A DNA stretch of 64,000 nucleotides from an uncultured Gammaproteobacteria bacterium (GTDB lineage Bacteria > Pseudomonadota > Gammaproteobacteria > Pseudomonadales > Pseudohongiellaceae): positions 1 to 64,000 of the forward strand of contig CAJXUA010000007.1 in NCBI GenBank assembly GCA_913060695.1, written 5' to 3'. Of the stretch, positions 20,122 through 30,989 are shown piece after piece (the stretch's first letter is position 1; every line of letters starts with the position of its first letter). The position numbers and the translations under genes are program-made. The notes beneath the pieces are model-generated. The model saw only the letters and a program-made list of their open reading frames with translations, was not told where the DNA came from and ran no database searches.

Positions 20122-23094
20122 TTAGAAGTCGTAAGTCATACGAGCGTAGAGCGAGCGACCCATCGGATCCTGCTGCTCTCCAAACACCCCGGCAAAGTTG
20201 GGGGTGCGTTGAGCTTGACGATCGAACAGGTTACGCGAACCAACACTCAATCCCATTTCACCACCGTACAGACTGATACCACGGTAGGTGTACGCTAGGT
20301 CAAAGTCGGTCCATGCACGGATCTCGCCGCCAATGATGCTAGGGTTAGGATTGGTGTTAGCAAACCGCAGAATCACTGAAGTGTAATCCGTGCCATCGTA
20401 GTCGGTGGCACCCACGTAGTGAAGCGTACCGCTTACAGAGTGACTACCTAAGTTCCAGCCCAAGCGCAGGTTGGCCTTCACTTTTGGCACAGAGGGCGCT
20501 GTACCGGTTTGCAGGTTGGTAGATCCAACGGCTTCTTGAAATGCGCCACCTACTTTGTCCTGGTACAAGAACGAGTCCATGACTGTTGCCTGCAGATTGA
20601 CGCGGAAGTCACCCCAATCACTCAGGCTTAGGCCGTAGTTGGCCTGAATATCATAGGCAGTCACCTTCACGCTCTGCGCGTTAATGTTGCCCGGTGTATA
20701 GACCGCCAGAATGTTTGAGGGATCACTTGCATCGCGAATGATCTCGGGGTTGCTCAGACCGCTGGCTAACCAAGCATTCAGTTGCGCAATCGAAGGCCGG
20801 TTGGCCGCGCTAGTACCAGCGCCCGTGAAACCTGACCACGCTTGGAAAGCCGCGTAATCCTCGTTCATAACCGTCTGCCCAGAAATGCCGACGATACGAT
20901 TTTCGAAATCGGTCTGATTCCAAGTCACGGACACGCTGAGCTCGCCCAAATTCAAATCGAAGCCTAGTTGTTTAGATGTTGAATGCTCGTTCTCTAGATT
21001 TGGGTTGCCACCTGAACAAGCGGTGGTGAACGCAGAGTAAGGAGAGAAGCGGTCAGTCACTGTGGACAGGCCGCAGCTGACTGGATCGAGCGTTTGGGTC
21101 AAAGTTGGCGCAATGAACGCGTCACCGGTTGTGGCCCTTAGCGTTAGCCAGTCGGTAGCGGCCCAAGTGAGCCCGAATTTCGGATCAGTCGAACTTGCAC
21201 CGGTACTGAAGGACTCATTGCGCACTGCTAGGCTAAGTTCGACAGTAGGGAGTACGGGGACAGACATCTCCATGAAGTAGGCGTCAATGGCGCGGCTACC
21301 AGAGGTAACTTTTTCAGGGAACGGGCTGCCGACCCAGGCAGCCCCACGAATGGCAATCTCCGAAGGCGTGTTGAGGTACGAGTCCTCACGACGCTGATAT
21401 CCCACGGCTGCGCCGATGGGGCCGCCGGGCAGTTCGAAGCCGCCCAAGCCCACCTCGCCGTTGAGCACAACGTCGATCGTCTTCAAATCAGCAAAATTGG
21501 ACTGCCTGCTACGCCCCGCAACCGCTTCCATCACTGCGACGGTGTTATTGGTCGACTGGTCTACCACGAAGAAAGGGTTATAACAGGCCTCGCGCTCGTT
21601 CACGATGTCGCAGTTGAGGCCTTGTTTCATGGCTTCAATGTCGAATTCCTGGTTCTGCATATAACGTAAATTTGATTCGCTCATGGTATAGGCTGCCATG
21701 CCTTCCCATCCTTCTACGAACGGTACCGCGAAGTCCGCTTGCAATAGCAGACGGCTGCTTCTGTCAACACTGCCGGAAAGGTTATCCATATCCGCCGAGT
21801 GGCCACCGGTTCGAGTGTGGGTCTTGTTGATTGGACGCAGGTTGCTAGCGACTACATCTTCGTGCAGAAGCACGCCGTTGGGCGTGACGCCGGAGACGAT
21901 GTAATCCATCAGGCCGTCTTTGTTGATATCCACTGTGCCGCGGTCTGGCAAGCCATCGCCATTGGCGTCGACACCGTACAACTGCTGACCCGCAGAGTTC
22001 TTAGCTAGGAATGGGTTTCCTGGCAATTCACCGCGAACAGCGCTCAGTTCGCCGACGCGTCCGGCACCAGGATTCGAGGTAGAGGTGTAGGACTGCTGGT
22101 AAAGTTTGGTCTGGAACGCCTGCGCGCGCAGGGTTAGATCTTCGCTAACCTCCCAAGTGGCGTTAGCGAACACAGAATTAGTATCCGTTGGTTCACGGTA
22201 GCTGCGGGTATCACCGTAGTCGAAGTAACAGGTGGTGCCAACCAGCATGCCGTAGGGGTTGTTTGCTACATCCTTCTGGTAGGACTGGCGCTCGGAGGCA
22301 GGGGCACAGTTTGGATCCGGCGCCCTTGCGCTAGCACCTGTGTAGTTACCTGAAGCGTCACGCTTGGGTGCTATCCAGTTACCGGGTGCCGCAGAGGAGT
22401 AGTTCAAGCCAGCTTGAGCCAAGTAAGGACGCTCGTCCCAAGCGAGGCGGCTGTTAGTCTTGAACTGGCCGGCGACTACTAGATTGACATCGCCGATATC
22501 TTTGCCCCACAGCATCTGTACAGACTCTTCGTCGTAGTCGCCACGGGAATCCTGCTCGCCGTAAACTTCCATTTTCAAGCCGTCAAAGGAAGTGTAGGGA
22601 ATGAAGTTGACCACACCTGCCACAGCTTCGTTACCGTACAGAGCAGCGGCTCCGTCAGCCACGATGTCGATGCGCTGGATGGCGATTGTGGGCAACATAG
22701 TGTTGACGTTACTGTCAGCGATACGCTTGCCGTCCAGCAGGGTCAGAGTGGAGCGTGGGCCGAGTCCGCGCAGGTCGATACTGGTGCTTCGAGAGCTCGT
22801 GCCCTGAATTGTGTTCGTGATAGAGGACGAAGGGCCGCCCACGAACGACATGTTTTGGATGACCTCACCGAGGTTCATGGTGCCTTCATCTTTCAGATCG
22901 TCGGCGCTCAGCTGAGTAATCTGAGAGGCCTGAGTAAAGCCTTCACTGCGGCGAATATAAGAGCCGGTAACAACTACTTCTTCGACATCCGGATTCGTGG
23001 ATTGCTGAGCATAACCTTGAGAGGACAGCGAGATTAATGAGAGGGATACCGCGGTGTATATCAGACTACGTTTGTGGGGAACATTGAATCGCAT
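20122..23094 (-). CDS. TonB-dependent receptor
   Basis: Signal peptide, VEEVVVTGSYIRRSEG TonB box/plug, beta-barrel, C-terminal aromatic (ARMTYDF). Confidence 0.92.
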   Translation of the reverse strand: MRFNVPHKRSLIYTAVSLSLISLSSQGYAQQSTNPDVEEVVVTGSYIRRSEGFTQASQITQLSADDLKDEGTMNLGEVIQNMSFVGGPSSSITNTIQGTSSRSTSIDLRGLGPRSTLTLLDGKRIADSNVNTMLPTIAIQRIDIVADGAAALYGNEAVAGVVNFIPYTSFDGLKMEVYGEQDSRGDYDEESVQMLWGKDIGDVNLVVAGQFKTNSRLAWDERPYLAQAGLNYSSAAPGNWIAPKRDASGNYTGASARAPDPNCAPASERQSYQKDVANNPYGMLVGTTCYFDYGDTRSYREPTDTNSVFANATWEVSEDLTLRAQAFQTKLYQQSYTSTSNPGAGRVGELSAVRGELPGNPFLAKNSAGQQLYGVDANGDGLPDRGTVDINKDGLMDYIVSGVTPNGVLLHEDVVASNLRPINKTHTRTGGHSADMDNLSGSVDRSSRLLLQADFAVPFVEGWEGMAAYTMSESNLRYMQNQEFDIEAMKQGLNCDIVNEREACYNPFFVVDQSTNNTVAVMEAVAGRSRQSNFADLKTIDVVLNGEVGLGGFELPGGPIGAAVGYQRREDSYLNTPSEIAIRGAAWVGSPFPEKVTSGSRAIDAYFMEMSVPVLPTVELSLAVRNESFSTGASSTDPKFGLTWAATDWLTLRATTGDAFIAPTLTQTLDPVSCGLSTVTDRFSPYSAFTTACSGGNPNLENEHSTSKQLGFDLNLGELSVSVTWNQTDFENRIVGISGQTVMNEDYAAFQAWSGFTGAGTSAANRPSIAQLNAWLASGLSNPEIIRDASDPSNILAVYTPGNINAQSVKVTAYDIQANYGLSLSDWGDFRVNLQATVMDSFLYQDKVGGAFQEAVGSTNLQTGTAPSVPKVKANLRLGWNLGSHSVSGTLHYVGATDYDGTDYTSVILRFANTNPNPSIIGGEIRAWTDFDLAYTYRGISLYGGEMGLSVGSRNLFDRQAQRTPNFAGVFGEQQDPMGRSLYARMTYDF

Positions 23095-23831
23095 AATACA
23101 CTCCTAGAATTGTTTTTTTTATTTGAAGCTTACCGAGACAACACATAGGGAGTGACTAGAACTGCGCAATCGACATTGCATCGACAACACCAGCTCCCGA
23201 ACCACAGCCTATTTAGAACGATCGGATATTGTCTTAGAAGAAACGAAATTTCAACAGTTTGTAACTATAATTCTAGAATTTGTAACAAGTCTAAATCTCG
23301 TCAAAAGAATGGGTTAGCGGGTAATTGTTTTGATATAGAAAGATTAAATCTGCAGCCATTTCCGAACAATAAACCCGAAGGAAACCAGACCCAGAATCTA
23401 GGCAGGCGCCTCCCAAAAACCGTGACTTCACGCCCTCACTCAAAGCTCTAACACCCCCTAACACCTCAGCTAGGCTTGCTTTTCATAAGACCAACCCTCT
23501 CACACTTACCCACTACCAAGGGTAGATCAAGATTGAAAACACAGGAATAATGGCTTTTAATTTTTAACCTAAGCAGTGAAAGAACACACAGAATTGCGAG
23601 GACCTAATGGACGTGCGAAGTTTGGCGGCAAAGATCTGAAGGACGGCATGACTAAATCTCACGACCAAGATATAAATACCACTATAGAGTTGCAGAGACT
23701 CCCTTAATCCTAGTCAATCGTCACAGGAAATACTTAGATATCAAGTTATCTTTCATTGTATCTTCCAAGAAATTTATTTTCTCAATTTCCCTGACTAGAA
23801 AAGAATAGAGATAGCAGTTCGATTTTCTGTG

Positions 23832-23862
23832 ACAAAAACCGAGCCACCGTAATGACTCGGTT
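23832..23862 (-). terminator. Terminator of the 23913..26816 receptor gene
   Basis: Minus strand AACCGAG-N12-CTCGGTTTTTG hairpin plus T-run. Confidence 0.6.
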
Positions 23863-23912
23863 CTTATCTAAAAATCCCCAGCACCCCAAGCTGAGAATAG
23901 GGTTCTATTTCC

Positions 23913-26816
23913 CTAGAAGCTAGGCGTCCAATCTAAAGACACCCAATACTGACGCCCCCAAGGCGTTGACAAGCGCGTCTCCGCGCCTCCAATGATACCC
24001 AGTCGCTGCGGGCGTTTGTCGAACAAGTTGCTGATTCCTGCACTAACTGTGATCTCACTGTCGAAGTACTGAGTGAATACATGGGCATAGCGCGCATCCA
24101 CGATGTACTCTCCATGAATCGTACTAGGAGGGTTCAGCGCGTTATTGCCATCTGCCCAGAAGAAGTCCACCACCTGATCATCGAACTCGATATCGTTCCA
24201 ATAGTTGGCAGAGATCGATGCACTCTGATTGCCACGGAACCAGTTCATCCTCATGTTGAGCTTAGTCGAGGGAATCGGCGGCACTATGCCCGTCCTGCCA
24301 TTTTGCTTACCAAGCGCCTCGGTACGCACCTCATCCAGGCCCATGTAGTCATAGGTCAAGTAGTAGGTCGTCTGCACAGTGGTGTTGAACGTCCCCCAAT
24401 CTTGAGTATCGAATCGGTATTCCGCCTTCAAGTCGATGAGATCGATCCACACAGAACTGATGTTGGCAGATTGCACGAACAACCTAGACACCGACCCATT
24501 TGGATAGCGCTGGATAGGGTAGCCCGCAATCGCGGCCTTACTTGCTAGCCATGCATCGGCACGAGCACGAGTAGCGGAGCCGGGAGTGGGGTCGTAACTG
24601 GCCCTCGCGGTGCCAGTCTCTTTCAGGAAATTTGTGAACTGAAAGCCGACAGTGTCCTGCTGGCTCAGGCTTCTGATCCTATCGACGTACTCGATCTCCT
24701 GATAGTCCATGGACACGTGCAAACCGTCCAGCGCACCCGAAGGCTCCCATGTGATGCCAAGGTTCTGGATTGTAGAAGTTTCCGGTTGCAGGTTAGGATT
24801 GCCGGAGCTACACCAGATACCTCCAATCAAAGGCGTATTGGTGAACTCGTCTATGCCGCTGAACATGTCGGCGCAGGTGTCATCGGCTACGAAAGGGCGT
24901 GCCTGATAAGGTGAAGGAGCCAAGAAGCTCTCTCCCCACGAAGCTCTCACTGCCAAGCTTGGCAGTGCTTCCCAACGCAAGGATACTTTTGGCGTGGTTG
25001 CCTTTAGTCCGAAATCCTTGAACTCCTCGTGCCGCACGGCTAACTGTGCGGCCAAGCTCTCCAGAATTGGGATTTCTAACTCCGCAAACACGGAGCGGGT
25101 CTCGGAGACATAGACGGCATCATCCTGCCGCGCGCCGAGGATCTGGCTATTGGCATAGTCTTCGCCGAGGCGGTCGAATGGGTCCTCGAAGTCATACGTG
25201 CTGAGGTCCCGCCACTGGTAACCGATGGCCATCGCCATGGCGCCCGCGGGCAAGTCATAGAGCTCACCCGTTATTACGGTCTCAAACACATCCAACTCTT
25301 CTCTCGAGTTCAACCCATTAGGATTGGACAACATTAGCCAATCGACCAATTGCTGAGAATTGCTAGTCACCCCTTCGACATAATTGGCAGACCTGGGGGA
25401 CGAAGACCCGAAGGGATTGAACCACTCATTGCCATTGGGGCCACCCAGGCCAGACATGGCCAGTTGCAGACGACTAGAGCTAATCACATTCTGATCGGTC
25501 GTCGCCTTCGAATCCTGACGGGCAAAATAGGAATAACCAGTCCACGAGCCCGCAAGATCATACTCGGCATTGAGTTTAAAGCGATTCAATGAAAAGTCCG
25601 AATCCACTTTCTTGGAGGTGTCGGAATAGAACGAGGTAGGAAGTGTGGCGCCGGTATGCCCGAAGACCCGCCAACTCCACGGAGTAAGATCCACGCCCCA
25701 AGGGTTGGCCGGATGATTGGCAGGGATCTTCATGACCGCGCGGTCATTGCCACCGTTAGGAGAGGAACCAGTTGTACGCTCATTGTTGTAGCGATAATGA
25801 TTGTTCAGAGTGGCATTCAGGCGCAGCCAGTCTGTCGCCTCGTAACTCACACTACTATAGAGATTATAGTCCACCTCATGCCGAGAATAGGCATGCTGCT
25901 GACTGTACTCATAGGTACAGGCCGACCCTCTGTAAATAGTCCCAGATGGATCGGGCATCGAACCGGTGCCGTGAGAGGGTGAGCCTTCATTGAAAGTGCC
26001 ACAGTTCGGGTCGAGCAGTGTTGGCCCAACACTTGTGCCACCATGAGGGGCGAGTATGTTGACGCCCGCATCAGCGCCCTGCAGTTCGCGGAACACGCCG
26101 ATAGGGCCAGAATTGGACGCATTGTTTGAGTGTTCCCATTCACGGGGACGCTCATACATCATCAGTGGCGTTCTCTTCTTTGCCTCAAAGGCACCAACAT
26201 AATCGATGCCGTTATTGAACGACTTGCCCCATAAGAAAGAGCCGGTCATATCTTCCATCGCGCCGTCTTCTGTGCGCTGGTAATAAGTGCGTGCACGAAA
26301 GCCTTCAAATTCCTTTATTGGGATAATATTGACCACCCCGGCTACCGCATCGGAACCATATAATGCGGAACCGCCGTCCAGCACCAATTCCATTCTGGCG
26401 ATGGCGATCTCCGGCAGAGACGCAGACAGCACGGGGCTCAGAGTCCGCGCACCGTCGATCAGTGTCAGCGTGGAGTTCTCCCCCAAACCGCGCAGATTAA
26501 AGCTACTGTTACCATTCTGCGTTCCGTCTGCGGAACCAAGAACGATGTTCACCACATTGGTATTCTGGGTATAGCTTAGGTCACGAATATAGGCTCCCAT
26601 ACTTGGTGCGCCGGACTCGAACAGATCTTCTGCAGTCACCGTATCAACAGGGGAGTTTTGCGCGAAAGCGCTATTGCGAATATACGAGCCTGTGACGACA
26701 ACCTCCTCTACTTCGGGAGAGTCTTGGGCAAGAACTAAGACAGGAATCGAACATGATATTGCGAGGCAGGATTGGATCGTGAGGCGCAGTTTCCCGCGCC
26801 GAGTAAAGTTCAGCAT
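23913..26816 (-). CDS. TonB-dependent receptor
   Basis: VEEVVVTGSYIRNSAFAQNSPVDTVTAEDL plug start; FNLRGLGENSTLTLIDGAR; beta-barrel; paralogue of 20122..23094. Confidence 0.92.
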   Translation of the reverse strand: MLNFTRRGKLRLTIQSCLAISCSIPVLVLAQDSPEVEEVVVTGSYIRNSAFAQNSPVDTVTAEDLFESGAPSMGAYIRDLSYTQNTNVVNIVLGSADGTQNGNSSFNLRGLGENSTLTLIDGARTLSPVLSASLPEIAIARMELVLDGGSALYGSDAVAGVVNIIPIKEFEGFRARTYYQRTEDGAMEDMTGSFLWGKSFNNGIDYVGAFEAKKRTPLMMYERPREWEHSNNASNSGPIGVFRELQGADAGVNILAPHGGTSVGPTLLDPNCGTFNEGSPSHGTGSMPDPSGTIYRGSACTYEYSQQHAYSRHEVDYNLYSSVSYEATDWLRLNATLNNHYRYNNERTTGSSPNGGNDRAVMKIPANHPANPWGVDLTPWSWRVFGHTGATLPTSFYSDTSKKVDSDFSLNRFKLNAEYDLAGSWTGYSYFARQDSKATTDQNVISSSRLQLAMSGLGGPNGNEWFNPFGSSSPRSANYVEGVTSNSQQLVDWLMLSNPNGLNSREELDVFETVITGELYDLPAGAMAMAIGYQWRDLSTYDFEDPFDRLGEDYANSQILGARQDDAVYVSETRSVFAELEIPILESLAAQLAVRHEEFKDFGLKATTPKVSLRWEALPSLAVRASWGESFLAPSPYQARPFVADDTCADMFSGIDEFTNTPLIGGIWCSSGNPNLQPETSTIQNLGITWEPSGALDGLHVSMDYQEIEYVDRIRSLSQQDTVGFQFTNFLKETGTARASYDPTPGSATRARADAWLASKAAIAGYPIQRYPNGSVSRLFVQSANISSVWIDLIDLKAEYRFDTQDWGTFNTTVQTTYYLTYDYMGLDEVRTEALGKQNGRTGIVPPIPSTKLNMRMNWFRGNQSASISANYWNDIEFDDQVVDFFWADGNNALNPPSTIHGEYIVDARYAHVFTQYFDSEITVSAGISNLFDKRPQRLGIIGGAETRLSTPWGRQYWVSLDWTPSF

Positions 26817-27177
26817 ATCTATCTCCAGTTGTTAGCGCTCACTGCACTACTGCAGATCGGCTTTTATTTTTTTAGATATCAATAGCTACTTACTAAAATA
26901 AGGCACTACTTGATTATCACTGGAGATTCGACTTCTAAACTACCGATTCCGGTACGCCGATATACGACCAAAACTTCCTTATGCATTCGATATAAACAGC
27001 GCATTCTCTAAAACGCAATTACTAATTGTGAGCGACACAAATCGTTACAAGTTTCGAACTAACGCTCTATTCCATAACACTTAACAATTGGTGATATCGA
27101 AATGATATTAAGCTCAAATAGCTTGACATAAAAACGGCGCCGATTAGTGCGATGCTCTTATTCATCCCTGCGTTCTT

Positions 27178-27420
27178 TTATTCGGAAGCAACACAGCACT
27201 CCTTCACTTCCTCGCGTAGCGCGAGAATTTCCTGATTGGCATCTTCGTCGAGTTGGGTAACCGCCAGCCACGCATGTGTCATCTCATCGGCAATACGACT
27301 ATCCTCAAGCACCTAGAAATCGGGGTCAAGGTTGCTGGAATTATTTTCCGTATTGTCGTGCCACTGTTTAAGCAGCAATTGGTTCAGATCAAGCTGTAAT
27401 GCGCTGCCCCCAAACAACAG
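27178..27420 (-). pseudogene. Small coding sequence interrupted by one in-frame TAG
   Basis: Minus-strand reading LLFGGSALQLDLNQLLLKQWHDNTENNSSNLDPDF*VLEDSRIADEMTHAWLAVTQLDEDANQEILALREEVKECCVASE*; same frame on both sides of the TAG at 27313..27315. Confidence 0.5.
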
Positions 27421-27499
27421 GCTACACTAGGGCCCTAAAAGCGCCTCAAAGCCTTGAAAAACCAAGATTCGAACCGATTACATTAAGAAGGATCGCAAT

Positions 27500-27832
27500 A
27501 TGAAAACAGGCATTATCGCGGCTATCTTCGTGCTCGCCGCCTCTGCAGTGGCTTTTTTGCAGTTCTCCGCGGCCATGCAGCTGCGGCAAGAGCTGGTTGA
27601 AAGTGAGGCGAAACTGCTTGAGTCAGAAGCCGAACGTGCCGAGTTAGAGCAGCAACTTGCTACTAACGTCGCGCAACAAGAGCTCTTTAGACAGCAAATC
27701 GCCAATTTACGTGAAAACTTACAAAGCTCTACCGCACAGCTAGGCTTGCTGTCGAGCTCACTACAGGAAGCACGCGAGATGGTGCAAGACAACAAGGCTG
27801 GCGGACAAGCCGAAGCACAGAATGCGCAATAG
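27500..27832 (+). CDS. Small membrane-anchored coiled-coil protein
   Basis: N-terminal TM followed by Glu/Gln-rich heptad region; RBS-like AAGAAGGA upstream. Confidence 0.6.
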   Translation: MKTGIIAAIFVLAASAVAFLQFSAAMQLRQELVESEAKLLESEAERAELEQQLATNVAQQELFRQQIANLRENLQSSTAQLGLLSSSLQEAREMVQDNKAGGQAEAQNAQ

Positions 27833-27994
27833 AGCGCTGCACCTACAGGTCTAATTGCAATGTCCCGCGTACCTATAGCGTGAATCCCATGCAATCGGAC
27901 GCGCGAGCGATGGACTTCCTGCTGAAAATCTTTACATTAGCCACAACGAAAAGTACGAGCCACATTTGATGAAGTAAACCCTCTGGAGAACACT

Positions 27995-30976
27995 ATGTCT
28001 TCTATGAACACCAGACGCTCTCGCAACGCTGCGACCGCTGTACTCACTATACTGCTTGGGCTAGGCCTCAGCGCCTGTGGCCCTCAAGAGTCTAGCAGCG
28101 CGCCAGAGACAAGCCCGGTGAGCAGCAGTGCCCCAGTGGGCTATACACAAATCCACAGCCCTAGCGCCAACGACCCGCTCAACACCCATATATATGAGCT
28201 AGATAATGGCCTGCAGGTCTACCTAACAGAGAATCACGAAGAACCACGTTTCTATGCGGAGATCGCGGTGAAGGCTGGCAGCAAGAACGACCCGGCCGAT
28301 GCCACGGGCCTAGCCCACTATCTCGAGCACCTGCTGTTCAAGGGCAATCAAGACATGGGCACGCTGGACTATGCGGCCGAGAAGCCTTACCTAGACCAGA
28401 TCACGGCACTGTATGAGCAACACTTCAATGAAACCGACCCTGAGGTACGCGCCCAGATCTATGCCCAGATCAATCAACTCTCCCAGACTGCCGCACAGTA
28501 CGCAGTGCCCAATGAGATTGATAAACTCTATAACGGCATGGGCGCCGGTGGTCTAAACGCCCACACTTCCCATGAAGAAACAGTCTATAAAGTCGGCCTA
28601 CCCTCCAATCGCCTAGAGCAATGGGCGGCTATCGAATCCAATCGCTTTATCAATCCGGTGTTTCGCCTCTTCCATACCGAATTAGAAACCGTTTACGAGG
28701 AGAAGAACCAGAGCCTAGATAACCGTGATCGAGTGTCTTATTACGCCATCAGCGAGTTGCTATACAAGAAACACCCCTACGGACAACAGTCCACCATTGG
28801 CGATGCCGAACATCTTAAGAACCCATCGCTCGTCTACATCCAGAATTACTTCGACACCTATTATGTGCCGAACAATATGGCTATCTTCATTAGCGGCGAC
28901 ATCGACATCGACTCCGCTATCGTCACCATCAGCGAAGCCTTCGGTGTGTGGGAGCCAAAGCCAGTCCCAGAGGTTGGTCCATGGATCGAAGACCCAATCC
29001 AAGGCGTGGAGCGCATGACCGTGCGCTACCGCGGCGAAGAAGAAGTCGAGATCGCTTTCCGTACTGTCCCTAATGGCCACCCGGACAAAGAAGCTCTAAT
29101 GCTCGTAGATATGATTCTCGACAACCGTACCGCAGGCTTGATCAATCTCAACTTGAATCAGGCACAGGCTGTGCAAGCGGCGGGCTCTTCTCCTGAGTTC
29201 TTGAATGACTACGGCTCACAGCGCCTGTGGGGCGTGCCCAAGCAGGGTCAAACCCTCGAAGAAGTTGAGCAGCTACTTCTGGACCAGATTGCCTTGGTTA
29301 AGGCTGGCGAGTTCGAAGACTGGATCATTCCAGCCATCGTCAATGACTTTAAGAAAACCGAGAAGCAGGCATTGGAATCGAATACAGCCCGAGTAAGTAA
29401 TATGCGCTCCTCTTTCATCCAGGGCGATGACTGGGATCATTATATAGCCGAGATCAGCCGACTCGAACAGGTCACTAAACAAGACATCGTGCGCGTTGCC
29501 AATCAGTATCTTGGCGCTAATTATGTCGCCGTGCAGCGCATCGACGAGCAGCAGGATATTCCTCAGGTTGAGAAACCCCAGATCGATCCGGTAGTCATCG
29601 ACCCCACGCGTCAGTCTCAGTTTGCGGCCTCTATCTTAGCGATGCCCTATGAAGAGATCGAACCGACCTATGTGCAACAAGGCCGGGATTATCAGGTAGT
29701 GGAATATGCACCCGGCGTGCCTCTGTACTACGCCCCTAACCCCCTCAACGACTTGTTTAGCTTCTCCATCAGCGTAGAGGCCGGCACCGAAGAGAATGAT
29801 GCACTTGGCCTTGCCACTGCACTACTGCAGAAGTCGGGCACTGGCGACATGTCCGCCGAAGAATTGCAGAAAGAGTGGTATCGGCTAGGCAGCGAGTTTG
29901 GCGTTGGCGCCGGTGCAAATGAGTCTACACTCGCAATTTCGGGCCTAGATGAACAGTTCGACGCTTCCTTAGCACTAATGCTCAATGTCGTGCGCAACCC
30001 CAGTGTCGACGAGGCCACGCTGGAAGAGCTCAAGTCCATCATCCTCAAATCACGCGAAGACCAAAAACAGGACCCTCGTGCGATCAGTCAAGCCCTGTTC
30101 CTATACAACCGCTACGGCGACGATTCGCCCATGCTCACTTCCCTGACCTCTGAGCAGATCAAAGCGGCAAGCGTTGCGGAGCTCGAGGAATTGGTAGGCG
30201 ACCTGCTCAATTATAAGCACACACTCAGCTATACAGGCTCGATGCCTTTAGAGGAGTTACTGACTCGTCTACACGCACTCTATGAAGTGCCCGAGCAGCT
30301 GATGGATACTCCGCCCTATCGCTTCCGCACTGCGCGTGAGATCGACAGCAATCAGATCTATGTCGTGGACCAAACCACCGCACAGGCACAGGTGCGCATC
30401 GAGTTCCCTGACGGCGAGTATGACGAGTCACTCACTGTGCCCTCGTCCCTCTACAACACCTATTTCGGCACTAGCATGTCGAGCGTGGTGTTCCAGGAGT
30501 TACGCGAGGCCCGAGCTCTAGCCTATTCCGCGCAGGCCCAATACGCACAAGGCGGTCGTACTGGCGCAGAGAACTTGGGCCTCGGCGCCATAAGCTCGCA
30601 GAACGACAAAACCGTAGAAGCCCTCGACGCATTCCTTGAACTGTTCGAGAATATGCCGGTCTCCGGAGAGCGTTTCGAGGAAGCTAAGAGCTCACTCGTG
30701 AACCGCTACCGCACCTCGACAATCGGCTTTCGCCAAGTCACTGGCACGGTGCGCTCATGGGAGCGTCTAGGCATCTCCGGCGACCCCCGTGCTAGCCGTT
30801 TCGTGGATCTGCAGAACTCTACCCTAGAAGACATGCTGGCCTTCCAACGCCGCAATGTCGCGGGTAAGTCTAAGTTGATCTCTATAGTGGGTGACATGTC
30901 GCGTATCGACACAGAAGCCTTGTCGAACCTAGGCGAAGTCACCGAGCTACAGGTCGATCAACTCTTTGTTAAATAA
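27995..30976 (+). CDS. M16 (insulinase) family metallopeptidase, lipoprotein
   Basis: Lipobox SACG; HYLEHLLFKG (HxxEH) with downstream ETVYEEKNQ; two M16 halves. Confidence 0.93.
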   Translation: MSSMNTRRSRNAATAVLTILLGLGLSACGPQESSSAPETSPVSSSAPVGYTQIHSPSANDPLNTHIYELDNGLQVYLTENHEEPRFYAEIAVKAGSKNDPADATGLAHYLEHLLFKGNQDMGTLDYAAEKPYLDQITALYEQHFNETDPEVRAQIYAQINQLSQTAAQYAVPNEIDKLYNGMGAGGLNAHTSHEETVYKVGLPSNRLEQWAAIESNRFINPVFRLFHTELETVYEEKNQSLDNRDRVSYYAISELLYKKHPYGQQSTIGDAEHLKNPSLVYIQNYFDTYYVPNNMAIFISGDIDIDSAIVTISEAFGVWEPKPVPEVGPWIEDPIQGVERMTVRYRGEEEVEIAFRTVPNGHPDKEALMLVDMILDNRTAGLINLNLNQAQAVQAAGSSPEFLNDYGSQRLWGVPKQGQTLEEVEQLLLDQIALVKAGEFEDWIIPAIVNDFKKTEKQALESNTARVSNMRSSFIQGDDWDHYIAEISRLEQVTKQDIVRVANQYLGANYVAVQRIDEQQDIPQVEKPQIDPVVIDPTRQSQFAASILAMPYEEIEPTYVQQGRDYQVVEYAPGVPLYYAPNPLNDLFSFSISVEAGTEENDALGLATALLQKSGTGDMSAEELQKEWYRLGSEFGVGAGANESTLAISGLDEQFDASLALMLNVVRNPSVDEATLEELKSIILKSREDQKQDPRAISQALFLYNRYGDDSPMLTSLTSEQIKAASVAELEELVGDLLNYKHTLSYTGSMPLEELLTRLHALYEVPEQLMDTPPYRFRTAREIDSNQIYVVDQTTAQAQVRIEFPDGEYDESLTVPSSLYNTYFGTSMSSVVFQELREARALAYSAQAQYAQGGRTGAENLGLGAISSQNDKTVEALDAFLELFENMPVSGERFEEAKSSLVNRYRTSTIGFRQVTGTVRSWERLGISGDPRASRFVDLQNSTLEDMLAFQRRNVAGKSKLISIVGDMSRIDTEALSNLGEVTELQVDQLFVK

Positions 30977-30989
30977 CAGGAAAAATGCA

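Noticed and set aside
23095-23912. CRISPR array or riboswitch in the long intergenic region
   Set aside because: No regularly spaced repeats and no recognisable riboswitch core by eye; only a terminator hairpin is supported.
24081-24548. 155-aa plus-strand ORF opposite a TonB-dependent receptor
   Set aside because: Antisense shadow in a well-supported receptor gene.
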